From contig NZ_JAUFQJ010000002.1 in assembly GCF_030409685.1 (NCBI RefSeq), positions 522,360 to 586,359 on the forward strand: DNA of 64,000 nucleotides, read 5' to 3'. The stretch comes from Ferruginibacter paludis (lineage in GTDB: Bacteria; Bacteroidota; Bacteroidia; Chitinophagales; Chitinophagaceae). The notes beneath the pieces are model-generated. The model was given only the letters and a program-made list of their open reading frames with translations, searched no databases and was not told the origin of the DNA. A program made the position numbers and the translations under genes. Positions 56,723 to 64,000 of this stretch are shown one piece after another (positions within the stretch are counted from its first letter, which is position 1; each line of letters opens with the position of its first letter).

Positions 56723-57226
56723 ATGGTTTTTATTCAAATTACCGAACAATTGAAATCGCTGAGCAACCTCTTGTTGTTGTTAAACGACAAGCAATACAAC
56801 CAGAAAATTGCATTTCTCGGGAATGCCAGTATCGGCGGCCACACCAGGCATATTATTGAGTTATTGAAATGTGCTACGGATGGTTATCATACCGGCACTG
56901 TGGATTATTTAAACAGGGGAAGAGATTTGGCAATTGAAAGGGATAAGTCATTTGCAATGCAGGAATTAAGTCTAGTCGTGGAACAGATTATACAGTCCGA
57001 TAAACAAATGAATTTAGTAATTGAATGCTGTGAAGAAAATGCACTCAATGATGTTACCACTACTTATTTCAGGGAAATTGTTTACAACGCAGAACATGCT
57101 ATTCATCACCTGGCTTTAATTCGGGTAGCCTTAAGAGAAATGCAATTAGAAATAGTGGGCGATGATTTTGGTATGGCTTATTCTACTATTAAATATCTCG
57201 CTACCCAACATAAAACTCAAAATTAA
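56723..57226 (+). CDS. DinB-like (DinB_2) family protein
   Basis: 167 residues from ATG 56723. GGHTRHIIELLKC and YNAEHAIHHLALIRVAL carry three histidines in the pattern of the DinB/YfiT four-helix bundle, which holds a metal ion. Members are thought to be thiol-dependent transferases, for example with bacillithiol. That fits with YtxJ elsewhere in the window. It follows the DM13 gene by 10 bases and precedes an outer-membrane protein by 5 bases. Confidence 0.85.
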   Translation: MVFIQITEQLKSLSNLLLLLNDKQYNQKIAFLGNASIGGHTRHIIELLKCATDGYHTGTVDYLNRGRDLAIERDKSFAMQELSLVVEQIIQSDKQMNLVIECCEENALNDVTTTYFREIVYNAEHAIHHLALIRVALREMQLEIVGDDFGMAYSTIKYLATQHKTQN

Positions 57227-57231
57227 GCACA

Positions 57232-57843
57232 ATGCACAAGCGTATTTTATTGGTATTTGCCTTTATTGCTGGTTTCGCTACCATAGCTAGTGCCCAGGAT
57301 AGCAGCAAATTTTATTTTACAACGGCGGTTGGATTATTTGCACCTGTTTCTTCATTTTCAAAAGCCTATGAAAATTCCCTGGCTTTAAATTCAGGGATTG
57401 AATATCAATTCAGCAAGCGTTATTTTACACAATTTGTGCTGGACTTTAATGCAGTTAAATACAATCAACAGGTAAAGGATGAAAGTTCTTCCTATCTGTT
57501 TCAGCATACCAACAGCTCAGTATTTTTAGCCGGGTTTAACCTGGGCAGAAATATTTCAATCAGTAAGACTGGTAAATTCTTTGTATCTCCCTATGTTGGT
57601 TTGGGCTATGCCAATATTGGTGAGCCAAGATTGACGGTAAAGAATACTGGTATCATAGAACAGCAGGTTACCAGAATGACTGGCATATATGCAAAACAAG
57701 GTGCAAGAATTGGGTATCGTACTTCTTCAAAAATTCTTCAAACGCTTTATGTAGATGTGGCTTATTTGTCGGCTAATATTCATGTTCAGGATAGCCGGCC
57801 AACCGCTTTTTCGTTTTTAGCAGGGACACGGTTTGGGTTTTAA
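57232..57843 (+). CDS. Outer-membrane beta-barrel protein (small)
   Basis: 203 residues with signal peptide (about 1-20, ASAQ). Amphipathic strands run through the chain (FYFTTAVGLF, YVDVAYLSANIHV), and the C-terminus FSFLAGTRFGF ends in Phe, the usual barrel signal. This length gives an eight-strand barrel. Partner or cargo unknown. It starts 5 bases after the DinB-like gene and is part of the same string. Confidence 0.8.
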   Translation: MHKRILLVFAFIAGFATIASAQDSSKFYFTTAVGLFAPVSSFSKAYENSLALNSGIEYQFSKRYFTQFVLDFNAVKYNQQVKDESSSYLFQHTNSSVFLAGFNLGRNISISKTGKFFVSPYVGLGYANIGEPRLTVKNTGIIEQQVTRMTGIYAKQGARIGYRTSSKILQTLYVDVAYLSANIHVQDSRPTAFSFLAGTRFGF

Positions 57844-57861
57844 ATTTTAATCGTTATAGTT

Positions 57862-58599
57862 ATGTGTACAGTGGTCTTTATACCAAAGGGGGATAAATAT
57901 TTCTTTGCATCATTAAGGGATGAGAGCCCGTCACGCCCAAAGGCTGTGGTACCTGATATTTATAAAGAGGGAAATGCTGTTATATTATCTCCGATAGATG
58001 CTATGGCAGGCGGCACATGGCTGGGGGTAACGGAATCAGGTAGTGTTATCATCTTATTAAATGGTGGTTTTGAAAAACATGAGCGTAAAACAAATTACCG
58101 GAAAAGCAGGGGGCTCATTGTTGCTGAATTATTAGCATCCAACTTACCGGTCGGGAATTGGAATTTGATGGATATGCAGGATGTAGAACCTTTTACATTA
58201 GTGGTTTGGAATGAAGGAAATTTGTTTCAATTGGTTTGGGATGGAGAACATAAGCATGGAACATTATTAAAATCCGGTCAACCTTATATTTGGTCATCTT
58301 CCACCCTGTACGATCAACAAGCGAGAATGCATCGGAGTGAATTATTTCGGCAATGGATAGGGATAAATACGCCAGTTTCTTCGCTATCGGTATTTAACTT
58401 TTTTAAATCATATACGGAAAGTGAGAATGGTTTTTTAATGAACAGGAATGAGCAAACAAAAACTTTGAGTTACACTTTTATTGAACTTCAAACAGATGAT
58501 TCAGCAAGAATGCAATATCATGATTTTCTGAATGATAGTTTTCATGACAAGAAAATTTGGTTTAACAACGGCACTAAAAATTTGCGGCCTTCTAAATAG
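57862..58599 (+). CDS. NRDE (TANGO2-like) family protein
   Basis: 245 residues. The N-terminal CTVVFIPKGDKYFFASLRDE, then GGTWLGVTESGSVIILLNGG and YRKSRGLIVAELLAS match the NRDE/TANGO2 family. Met-Cys at the start is conserved and could act as an N-terminal nucleophile after Met removal. Human TANGO2 relates to lipid or haem handling; bacterial function is not established. It ends the string that starts with the YHS genes; 19 bases separate it from the OMP gene. Confidence 0.85.
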   Translation: MCTVVFIPKGDKYFFASLRDESPSRPKAVVPDIYKEGNAVILSPIDAMAGGTWLGVTESGSVIILLNGGFEKHERKTNYRKSRGLIVAELLASNLPVGNWNLMDMQDVEPFTLVVWNEGNLFQLVWDGEHKHGTLLKSGQPYIWSSSTLYDQQARMHRSELFRQWIGINTPVSSLSVFNFFKSYTESENGFLMNRNEQTKTLSYTFIELQTDDSARMQYHDFLNDSFHDKKIWFNNGTKNLRPSK

Positions 58600-58690
58600 G
58601 TTTTACATAAAGTATAGTAAATAAAGTCTCATTGATTCAGGTGGTCATGTCAATAAAAATTTTACAACGTAAAGCTAATGGCCAATTCTT

Positions 58691-59275
58691 ATGCTTAACA
58701 ACCAGATAAGTCCGTTTGAGTATGTATCCATATTGGTCTCAATAATTCTAGGCCTTGGCATTACACAAATACTATCGGCGTTTTCTGATTTGTTATATAA
58801 TTATAAAAAAGTAAGGTTTTACTGGCCGCATACTTTTTGGATTGTTTTTATCCTGTTTCTTCATATCCAGGATTGGTTTATTACTTATCAGTTAAAAGAT
58901 AAACCGGTATGGCATTTACCTGAATTGTTTTTTATACTGCTGTATCCAATTTCGCTTTTTTGTGTCGCCAAAATGTTGTTACCAACCAACGAAAGAGAAG
59001 AGCGAAATGAAATGAAACTATTTTACAAAAGTCAATATCCATTACTATTTATCATTGTTGGAATAAGCATTTTCATCTCGATACTCTTTAATTATTTCTT
59101 TTTAAAGGAAAGCCCGTTACAGCAGATACCACTACTAATTTTTTTAAGTGTAATGCTTTATACGGCCCTTAAAAAAGTTGACAATGAAATGTTGCATGGG
59201 GCTATAGCAAGCGCTATTATTTTAGCCTCTCTCGTATCGGTCGTTCTTGAAGAAAACGTTTGGATAATCAAATAA
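58691..59275 (+). CDS. Integral membrane protein, unknown
   Basis: 194 residues with about five or six membrane helices (near 9-31, 45-62, 76-96, 112-134, 143-158, 170-185). I do not recognise it. YVSILVSIILGLGITQILSA at the N-terminus is the most distinctive part. It lies 6 bases before the ATP-grasp gene and forms a three-gene unit with it and the LysE-like gene. The products are likely part of one membrane-linked system. Confidence 0.75.
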   Translation: MLNNQISPFEYVSILVSIILGLGITQILSAFSDLLYNYKKVRFYWPHTFWIVFILFLHIQDWFITYQLKDKPVWHLPELFFILLYPISLFCVAKMLLPTNEREERNEMKLFYKSQYPLLFIIVGISIFISILFNYFFLKESPLQQIPLLIFLSVMLYTALKKVDNEMLHGAIASAIILASLVSVVLEENVWIIK

Positions 59276-59281
59276 AATAGT

Positions 59282-60340
59282 ATGAGCAATCTAACAAAAT
59301 TTAAATTCAGGTCTTTTTACATAAAGACTTTTAGCTGGGAGTATTGGCCCATGTGGCTTGTTTATTTCCCCGTTAGTTTTTATTATATCTACCTCGCTAT
59401 AAAGGCCAGATCATTCTTTTTCTTTTCTGCTTCGAACCCTTCTATTGAAACAGGCGGAATGTTTTTTGAAAGCAAATGGAGTATTTTTAAATTGATACCA
59501 AAGGAATATTATCCATCTACTGTATTGGTTAATAAGGAGGATGATGTTACGGTAATTTCAACAAAAATGAAAGGTGCTGGTATCGAATTCCCGGTAATAG
59601 CTAAACCGGACAGAGGTGAAAGGGGATGGTGCGTAAGGAAGATTGCTTCAGCAAATGAGCTTGTATGTTATAAAAAGGCAATGAGAGTTGACTTCCTGAT
59701 ACAGGCCTATGTGCATTACCCATTGGAGTTTAGTATTTTTTATTATAGAAGCCCACACAGTGAAAAGGGAAGTTTAACCTCCGTTACGTTAAAGAAGCTG
59801 TTAACTGTAACCGGAGATGGATATGCTACCATTGAAGAGTTGATTAAGCGTAACAACCGTTCTTTTTTACAATACTTTAAACTAAAGCAGAACAAGCAAA
59901 TTGACTTCAGCCGGATTTTAGCATTAGGCGAACAGGAAGTATTGGTTCCTTATGGTAATCATGTATTGGGAGCTATGTTCCTGGATTATAACCACATCAT
60001 TGATGAAGCATTGGTAAATACTTTTGATTATATCAGTAAACAAATTGACGGCTTTTATTTTGGCAGGTATGATTTGCGATGCACCAGTATTGAGGATTTA
60101 AAGATGGGAAAAAATATAGCTATACTTGAATTAAATGGTGCCGGGGCAGAGCCATCACATATTTATGATCCCCGCTTTTCATTTTTTAAAGCCCAAAAAG
60201 TTATCGCAAACCATTACAGGATGATGTACCAGGCAGCATTTATTAATAAACAGGCTGGCGTTCCCTTTATGTCTTTTAAATCTTTTAAGAATACCAGGAA
60301 GTTGGAAAAAGAATATAAACAAAGCGTGCATTTTATATGA
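59282..60340 (+). CDS. ATP-grasp enzyme (D-Ala-D-Ala-ligase-like)
   Basis: 352 residues. FPVIAKPDRGERGWCVRKI (about 103-121) is the ATP-binding strand-loop, YFGRYDLRCTSIEDL and IAILELNGAGAEPSHIYDP (about 281-299) carry the metal-binding Asp/Glu/Asn residues of the ATP-grasp fold. The N-terminus has a hydrophobic stretch (about 25-40) suggesting membrane association. It would ligate a carboxylate to an amine or thiol; the substrate is unknown. The stop overlaps the next start (ATGA), so the LysE-like exporter is coupled. A synthetase next to an exporter suggests a made-and-exported small peptide. Confidence 0.8.
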   Translation: MSNLTKFKFRSFYIKTFSWEYWPMWLVYFPVSFYYIYLAIKARSFFFFSASNPSIETGGMFFESKWSIFKLIPKEYYPSTVLVNKEDDVTVISTKMKGAGIEFPVIAKPDRGERGWCVRKIASANELVCYKKAMRVDFLIQAYVHYPLEFSIFYYRSPHSEKGSLTSVTLKKLLTVTGDGYATIEELIKRNNRSFLQYFKLKQNKQIDFSRILALGEQEVLVPYGNHVLGAMFLDYNHIIDEALVNTFDYISKQIDGFYFGRYDLRCTSIEDLKMGKNIAILELNGAGAEPSHIYDPRFSFFKAQKVIANHYRMMYQAAFINKQAGVPFMSFKSFKNTRKLEKEYKQSVHFI

Positions 60341-60918
60341 GTATGATTGGCATACCGGTTGGGTTTTATGGATATCTTTTTCCTGGCAATATCAATTTAA
60401 TGGTAGTAGCGTTATATGGTGCAAAAAAGTTCAAATTGCTCTTGATCATACTAACCCTGATTGTTGTATTTGAAAGTATTTATTGCGGTGTATCACTTAC
60501 ATTTTTAAATGCCATTAAGAGCAACAGTAGCTTTTATAAGTTGATTGAAATCATTTCTTATGTGTTGATTTTTATAATGGGGTTATGGATGATGGTAGAA
60601 AAGAAGCATAATAAAAATGCTACACATCAAAATACAATCATCAGGGGAGTTTTTAGTATTGTCATTCACCCGCAACAAATTCCGTTTTGGGTAGTTGCCG
60701 GAGTTTTGGTAAACAAGGCCGTCCGGTTAGATATAAATAGTGGAGCCTTGCTGCTGTTTATTTTATACAATGCGATTGGTACTCTATTGGCAATGTTCAC
60801 CTATATGATTTTTGGAAAAAAATTATTAAACTACTTTAGGCTTAACATTTCCCATGTAAATAAAGGTATGGGTTCTGCATATATAATATTGGTCATTTAT
60901 CACTTGTTTTCTTTTTAA
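60337..60918 (+). CDS. LysE-like small membrane transporter (tentative)
   Basis: 193 residues with about six membrane helices. FPGNINLMVVALYGAKKFK near the start resembles the PGP-containing first segment of LysE/RhtB exporters, and the RGVFSIVIHPQQIPFWVVAG region matches their central loop in shape. The likeness is weak. It overlaps the ATP-grasp gene by four bases and would move an amino acid or derivative across the inner membrane. It ends its operon. Confidence 0.5.
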   Translation: MSMIGIPVGFYGYLFPGNINLMVVALYGAKKFKLLLIILTLIVVFESIYCGVSLTFLNAIKSNSSFYKLIEIISYVLIFIMGLWMMVEKKHNKNATHQNTIIRGVFSIVIHPQQIPFWVVAGVLVNKAVRLDINSGALLLFILYNAIGTLLAMFTYMIFGKKLLNYFRLNISHVNKGMGSAYIILVIYHLFSF

Positions 60919-61019
60919 GTATTTCCGTTAGCGATTTTTTATTGGTAAGAATTAACCCTGCATTATAACAAGGCATTTATCTTCATTGCAATTTTTCTGA
61001 CGCAATTATTTCAGTAAAA

Positions 61020-61079
61020 ATTATCCATCCTATTGCGTACATCCTCCATTTTATAGCGGCATTATCCGTGGCATCTTTG
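61020..61079 (+). promoter_or_regulatory. AraC-type operator and promoter of the AhpD-like gene
   Basis: Half-sites ATTATCCATC (61020) and ATCCTCCATT (61041) are 21 bases apart, followed by GCATCTTTG at 61071-61079. The distance from the second half-site to the -7 box equals that in front of the YHS gene (30 bases start to start). Confidence 0.55.
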
Positions 61080-61118
61080 CATTGTCAATAACGACATCAA
61101 AAATTAAAAAAATACAAA

Positions 61119-61649
61119 ATGAAAAATTTCACAGTTCCAACCAGAGAACAAGTAGGTACAACCAATCAGGGCATTTTTGACACATTACACAAAGCATTGG
61201 GCTTTGTTCCAAACCTGTATGCAACCATCGCCTATTCAGAAAATGGCTTGGCTAAATACCTGGCTTATCAAAATTCAAAAACCAGTTTAAGCAACAAAGA
61301 AAAAGAAGCAGTAAACCTTGTAGTAAGCCAGGTTAACAATTGTGTGTATTGCCAAAGCGCACATATTGTAATCGGCAAAATGAATGGCTTTACTGATGAA
61401 CAATTAACGGATATCCGCAAAGGAAAAGCAACAGATGCTAAATTGAATGCACTGGTTCAGTTAGCTGAAAGCATTACAAAAAATCGTGGCAATGCTGATG
61501 CATTTTTAGTTGACAACTTTTATGCCCAAGGTTACACCAACGAAAACCTGGTTGACCTAATTCTTCAGGTTAGTGATAAAACGGCTATGAACTATTTGCA
61601 TAACCTTACAAAAGTGCCTGTAGATTTTCCTTTAGCTCCAGCATTATAA
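61119..61649 (+). CDS. AhpD-like (carboxymuconolactone decarboxylase family) protein
   Basis: 176 residues. NNCVYCQSAHIVIG holds the CxxC pair with a following His, the catalytic group of AhpD-type alkylhydroperoxidase. It helps to reduce peroxides with thiol donors. The length fits the single-domain form. It has an AraC-type promoter like those of the YHS genes and the methyltransferase, so it may be part of one stress regulon. It is followed by a terminator. Confidence 0.9.
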   Translation: MKNFTVPTREQVGTTNQGIFDTLHKALGFVPNLYATIAYSENGLAKYLAYQNSKTSLSNKEKEAVNLVVSQVNNCVYCQSAHIVIGKMNGFTDEQLTDIRKGKATDAKLNALVQLAESITKNRGNADAFLVDNFYAQGYTNENLVDLILQVSDKTAMNYLHNLTKVPVDFPLAPAL

Positions 61650-61730
61650 ATCATTAGAGCTGCTGCATTTCTTTTACAGTGCCTTCTATATAAAACGGTA
61701 CATTTTTATTAGTGGTAACTGATAAAATGA

Positions 61731-61775
61731 AAAGCCAAAGAACCCGTCCCAAAAGCAATTGCGGGGCGGCTTTTT
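61731..61775 (+). terminator. Terminator of the AhpD-like gene
   Basis: CCGTCCC (61744-61750) pairs with GGGGCGG (61763-61769), one G-T pair, followed by five T. An outer AAAGCC/GGCTTT pairing is an alternative. Confidence 0.7.
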
Positions 61776-61874
61776 ATTTATAACGACTTACTAAATATTT
61801 AGGCTTAATAATCAATAGTAAGGCGTTGTACTTTAAGACATAGATCTTTGCGTGGAAATAGTAAAAAAGTGACA

Positions 61875-61940
61875 ATTGTCCATCCTTTAGTGAAAATCCT
61901 CCATCCAAATTTATTTTGCATACCTGCAAATTTACATTGC
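61875..61940 (+). promoter_or_regulatory. AraC-type operator and promoter of the methyltransferase gene
   Basis: Half-sites ATTGTCCATC (61875) and ATCCTCCATC (61896) are again 21 bases apart. The -7 region is less clear: GCAAATTTA at 61926 aligns with the boxes of the other two promoters, or TACATTGC at 61933. AAATTTACATTGCAA (61928-61942) also occurs at 19468. Confidence 0.5.
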
Positions 61941-62017
61941 AATTTAAAACAAAATGAATTAGACCATTTCTCTCTTGTTTTATTTTAGCCATTATAAATA
62001 GATAAACCAACACTAAC

Positions 62018-62863
62018 ATGACAACTCAACTTGAATCGATTCGCCGGCAACAGAAAGACTCGTGGAATAAAATTTCATCCGGCTGGAAAAAATGGGATCA
62101 CATTACCATGGAGTTTTTAAAGCCAATGGGGGATGAAATTATCCGCACACTTAATATTAAGGATGATGACATCGTATTGGATGTGGCGGCAGGTACAGGA
62201 GAGCCCGGTCTTACTATAGCCACTATGCTCACCAGCGGAAAAGTTTTCATTACAGATATTGCAGAAAATATGGTGGAGATAGCCCGTGAAAATGCAATCA
62301 TGCGAAGCATTAAAAATGTAGAAACTATTACTGCCGAAGTTAGCGAGCTTCCATTTGCGGATAATACATTTGATGTAATAAGTTGTCGATTTGGATTTAT
62401 GTTTTTTCCGGACATGGAATTGGCTGCCAAAGAAATGGTTCGGGTTCTTAAGCCGGGAGGAAGAATTGCAACGTCTGTATGGAATGCAGGGGAAAAGAAT
62501 TTTTGGGTTACTGCCATTATGAATGTGATTCATAAAAACATTGAAATGCCTGCGCCGCTTCCAGGTGCGCCGGGAATGTTTCGTTGTGCAGCCAAAGGCT
62601 TTATGGCTGATTTATTCAGCAAGGCGGGACTGAAGAATGTTGCTGAAACAGAAGTATCGGGTAAATTAAATTGTGGAGACGCAGAGGGGTATTGGAACTT
62701 TATGAACGAAGTGGCTGGCCCTGTAGCAGCGGCGCTTGGTAAAGTAGATGAGCAGTTAAAAGCTACCATAAAAAATGAAGTGATTGAATCAATTAATAAA
62801 CGATACCCTGTTGGTAAAACCATGGTTGATTCAAACGGTATTATTATTTGTGGAGAGAAATAG
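62018..62863 (+). CDS. Class I SAM-dependent methyltransferase
   Basis: 281 residues. VLDVAAGTGEPGLTIA is the AdoMet-binding glycine loop (motif I); FDVISCRFGFMFF and VRVLKPGGRIATSVW are the later motifs of the UbiE/COQ5-like type. The substrate is unknown; the last 80 residues probably shape it. Its promoter shares the AraC-type sites with two other genes in this region. Confidence 0.9.
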   Translation: MTTQLESIRRQQKDSWNKISSGWKKWDHITMEFLKPMGDEIIRTLNIKDDDIVLDVAAGTGEPGLTIATMLTSGKVFITDIAENMVEIARENAIMRSIKNVETITAEVSELPFADNTFDVISCRFGFMFFPDMELAAKEMVRVLKPGGRIATSVWNAGEKNFWVTAIMNVIHKNIEMPAPLPGAPGMFRCAAKGFMADLFSKAGLKNVAETEVSGKLNCGDAEGYWNFMNEVAGPVAAALGKVDEQLKATIKNEVIESINKRYPVGKTMVDSNGIIICGEK

Positions 62864-62964
62864 TTAACTACTTCCAAGGGCAGAACTCACTTCATATCCC
62901 GGATCTTATTTATTAATTAATGCTGCGATAATGATATTGTGCAAGGGCTTATGTAGTTTTAAGA

Positions 62965-63618
62965 ATGAAATGGAGAAAAATTATGAAGCGGTCGTTCTTT
63001 GGGATTGCGATGTTCCTGGTGATATGGTTAGTAATAGCCCAGAGTTGTATGAAATTCAGAATAAGCGACAGCAAAGCCAAAAAGAATTTTGAAAAAACAG
63101 GCGTGGTTTTAACAGTTGCAACAGTAAAAGTTAATGGAGCCAATATGCATTATGCCAAAACCGGAAACGACACTTTGCCAACCATTGTTTTTGTGCATGG
63201 ATCACCTGGAAGCTGGGACGCATTTGCTCAGTATATGCAGGACAAAGATTTGTTGATGAAGTACCGGATGATTTCAATTGACCGTCCGGGATTTGGTTAC
63301 AGTGATTTTGGCAATGCACAACATATAGAAGACCAATCGGCCCTTATAAGCCCTCTATTTAAATTATGGAGAAACGGTAAGCCGTTATACCTTGTTGGCC
63401 ATTCATTGGGTGGCCCAATGATTATACAATTGAATGCTGATAATCCCCGCCTTTTCGATGGGCTGGTTTTATTGGCTGGCTCTGTTGATCCTGCTGAAGA
63501 AAAAAAAGAAAGCTGGCGCTATATCCTGGACGCAGGTATAGTAAGTTATTTGGTGCCGGGTGCTATGCGTCCGAGCAACACTGAATTAAAAGGTAATGTA
63601 CTGAAAAATAGTTGGTGA
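62965..63618 (+). pseudogene. Alpha/beta hydrolase, C-terminus missing
   Basis: 217 residues from ATG 62965 (ATG 62983 is an alternative, directly before RSFFGIAMFLVIWLVIAQ, a signal or anchor). VGHSLGGPM holds the nucleophile (Ser147), and FVHGSPGSWDAF is the oxyanion region. The frame stops after NVLKNSW, where the family continues for about 80 residues with the catalytic Asp and His. These are absent, so the product is probably inactive. An insertion sequence remnant lies directly downstream, so truncation by insertion or deletion is likely. Confidence 0.75.
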
Positions 63619-63721
63619 TTTTTTGTGTCAAAATCCTTTTATTGCAGATGTTAATCTTAAGAGGAAGTAGGCTCTGCTGGAGAGCAACCTGCCAGCAATA
63701 TGATTAATGCAAGACAATGAT

Positions 63722-63750
63722 AAAAAGCAGCCTTTAGGGGGTTGCTTTTT
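63722..63750. terminator. Terminator, probably of the transposase
   Basis: Stem 63722-63732 with 63740-63750 (AAAAAGCAGCC with GGTTGCTTTTT, one G-T). It lies 39 bases downstream of the transposase stop on the minus strand. Confidence 0.65.
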
Positions 63751-63788
63751 AGTTTATATTATTGGATTGCTGCATGGCTAAGGAAAAC

Positions 63789-64000
63789 TCAAAGCTTGGA
63801 TTTGTTTCTGAAGTAGATATACCATTTGATGAAGTTGATTCGGTTGTTTTTGGTTAATCCTCTGTGCAGGTCAAGATGGTTTTTAAGATGCCCAAAGTAA
63901 GATTCTATTCCATTGGTTGTTTTGGGAATATTGGGGTTGTCTAAATAACAAAACATATTGGGCAATGCTCTTTTAATCGTGAAAAATGAACGTCTGATTA
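63789..64000 (-). mobile_element. Transposase C-terminal part, insertion sequence cut by window edge
   Basis: Minus-strand frame open from the right edge, stopping at 63789-63791 (about 70 residues). KTTNGIESYFGHLKNHLDLH followed by RGLTKNNRINFIKWYIYF is the C-terminal block of a DDE-type transposase with the catalytic Glu in GIESYF; similar endings occur in several IS families (MULE-like), and I cannot place it further. The left end of the element is not located. It is the probable cause of the broken hydrolase gene at 62965-63618. Confidence 0.75.

Overview
The window looks like a chromosome segment of a Bacteroidota bacterium, most likely a Chitinophagaceae-like member. The evidence is AT-rich intergenic DNA, promoters of the TAnnTTTG type, a secreted protein with a type IX secretion C-terminal sorting domain, a YtxJ-type bacilliredoxin, a fused aspartokinase-homoserine dehydrogenase, GH97 and GH20 enzymes, and many short lipoproteins ending the signal in S-C. 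I saw no rRNA, tRNA or CRISPR array. No phage genes are visible. An insertion sequence enters at the right edge.

Layout. 0-7 kb is a nitrogen block: the end of gltD, an ammonium channel, a BBP2-type porin, a second ammonium channel and the Na+/H+ antiporter nhaA, mostly separated by strong terminators. 7-15.5 kb holds ppc (with a small membrane protein) divergent from thrA-thrB-thrC; together they feed oxaloacetate/aspartate into threonine. A short Thr-rich leader ORF precedes thrA. 15.5-19.3 kb has a papain-like amidase, ytxJ with a tiny lipoprotein, a DnaQ-type exonuclease and a polyprenol-mannose-synthase-like glycosyltransferase. 19.4-19.7 kb is a gene-free stretch that folds like a rod-shaped RNA. 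19.7-29.4 kb looks like a uronate (pectin-type) locus: a PfkB kinase, an SGNH hydrolase, uxaB, uxaC, a YhcH-family protein and a 1249-residue secreted beta-helix/PKD protein. 29.5-31.2 kb is a LytS/LytTR two-component pair.

31.6-45.5 kb is mixed: a 71-residue protein under a clear promoter with an inverted-repeat operator, a universal stress protein, a VOC protein, a cyanophycinase-like peptidase, a rhodanese, two Dabb proteins, a Tat-exported Gfo/Idh/MocA oxidoreductase, an OmpA lipoprotein, a lipase-like hydrolase, GH20, a triple PepSY-like lipoprotein with an ApbE-like protein whose flavin-transfer motifs are degraded, a Nudix hydrolase and a frameshifted small gene. 46-53 kb has a GH97 glucosidase, a decayed region with a reductase fragment, an OmpR/HAMP-kinase two-component system and a double-spondin lipoprotein.

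53.6-64 kb is the most interesting part. An ECF sigma factor and a small zinc-finger protein precede a YHS-YHS-DoxX-DM13-DinB-OMP-NRDE gene string, then a membrane protein/ATP-grasp/LysE-like operon, an AhpD-like protein and a methyltransferase. Three of these promoters (upstream of the YHS genes, the AhpD-like gene and the methyltransferase) carry the same pair of 10-bp direct repeats spaced exactly 21 bp, set at nearly the same distance from the -7 box. That is the geometry of AraC-family activator sites and suggests an unrecognised regulon. Several genes in the window (45.2, 49.1 and 56.3 kb) are broken by single-base indels in A/T runs, which could be real decay, slippage or assembly error.
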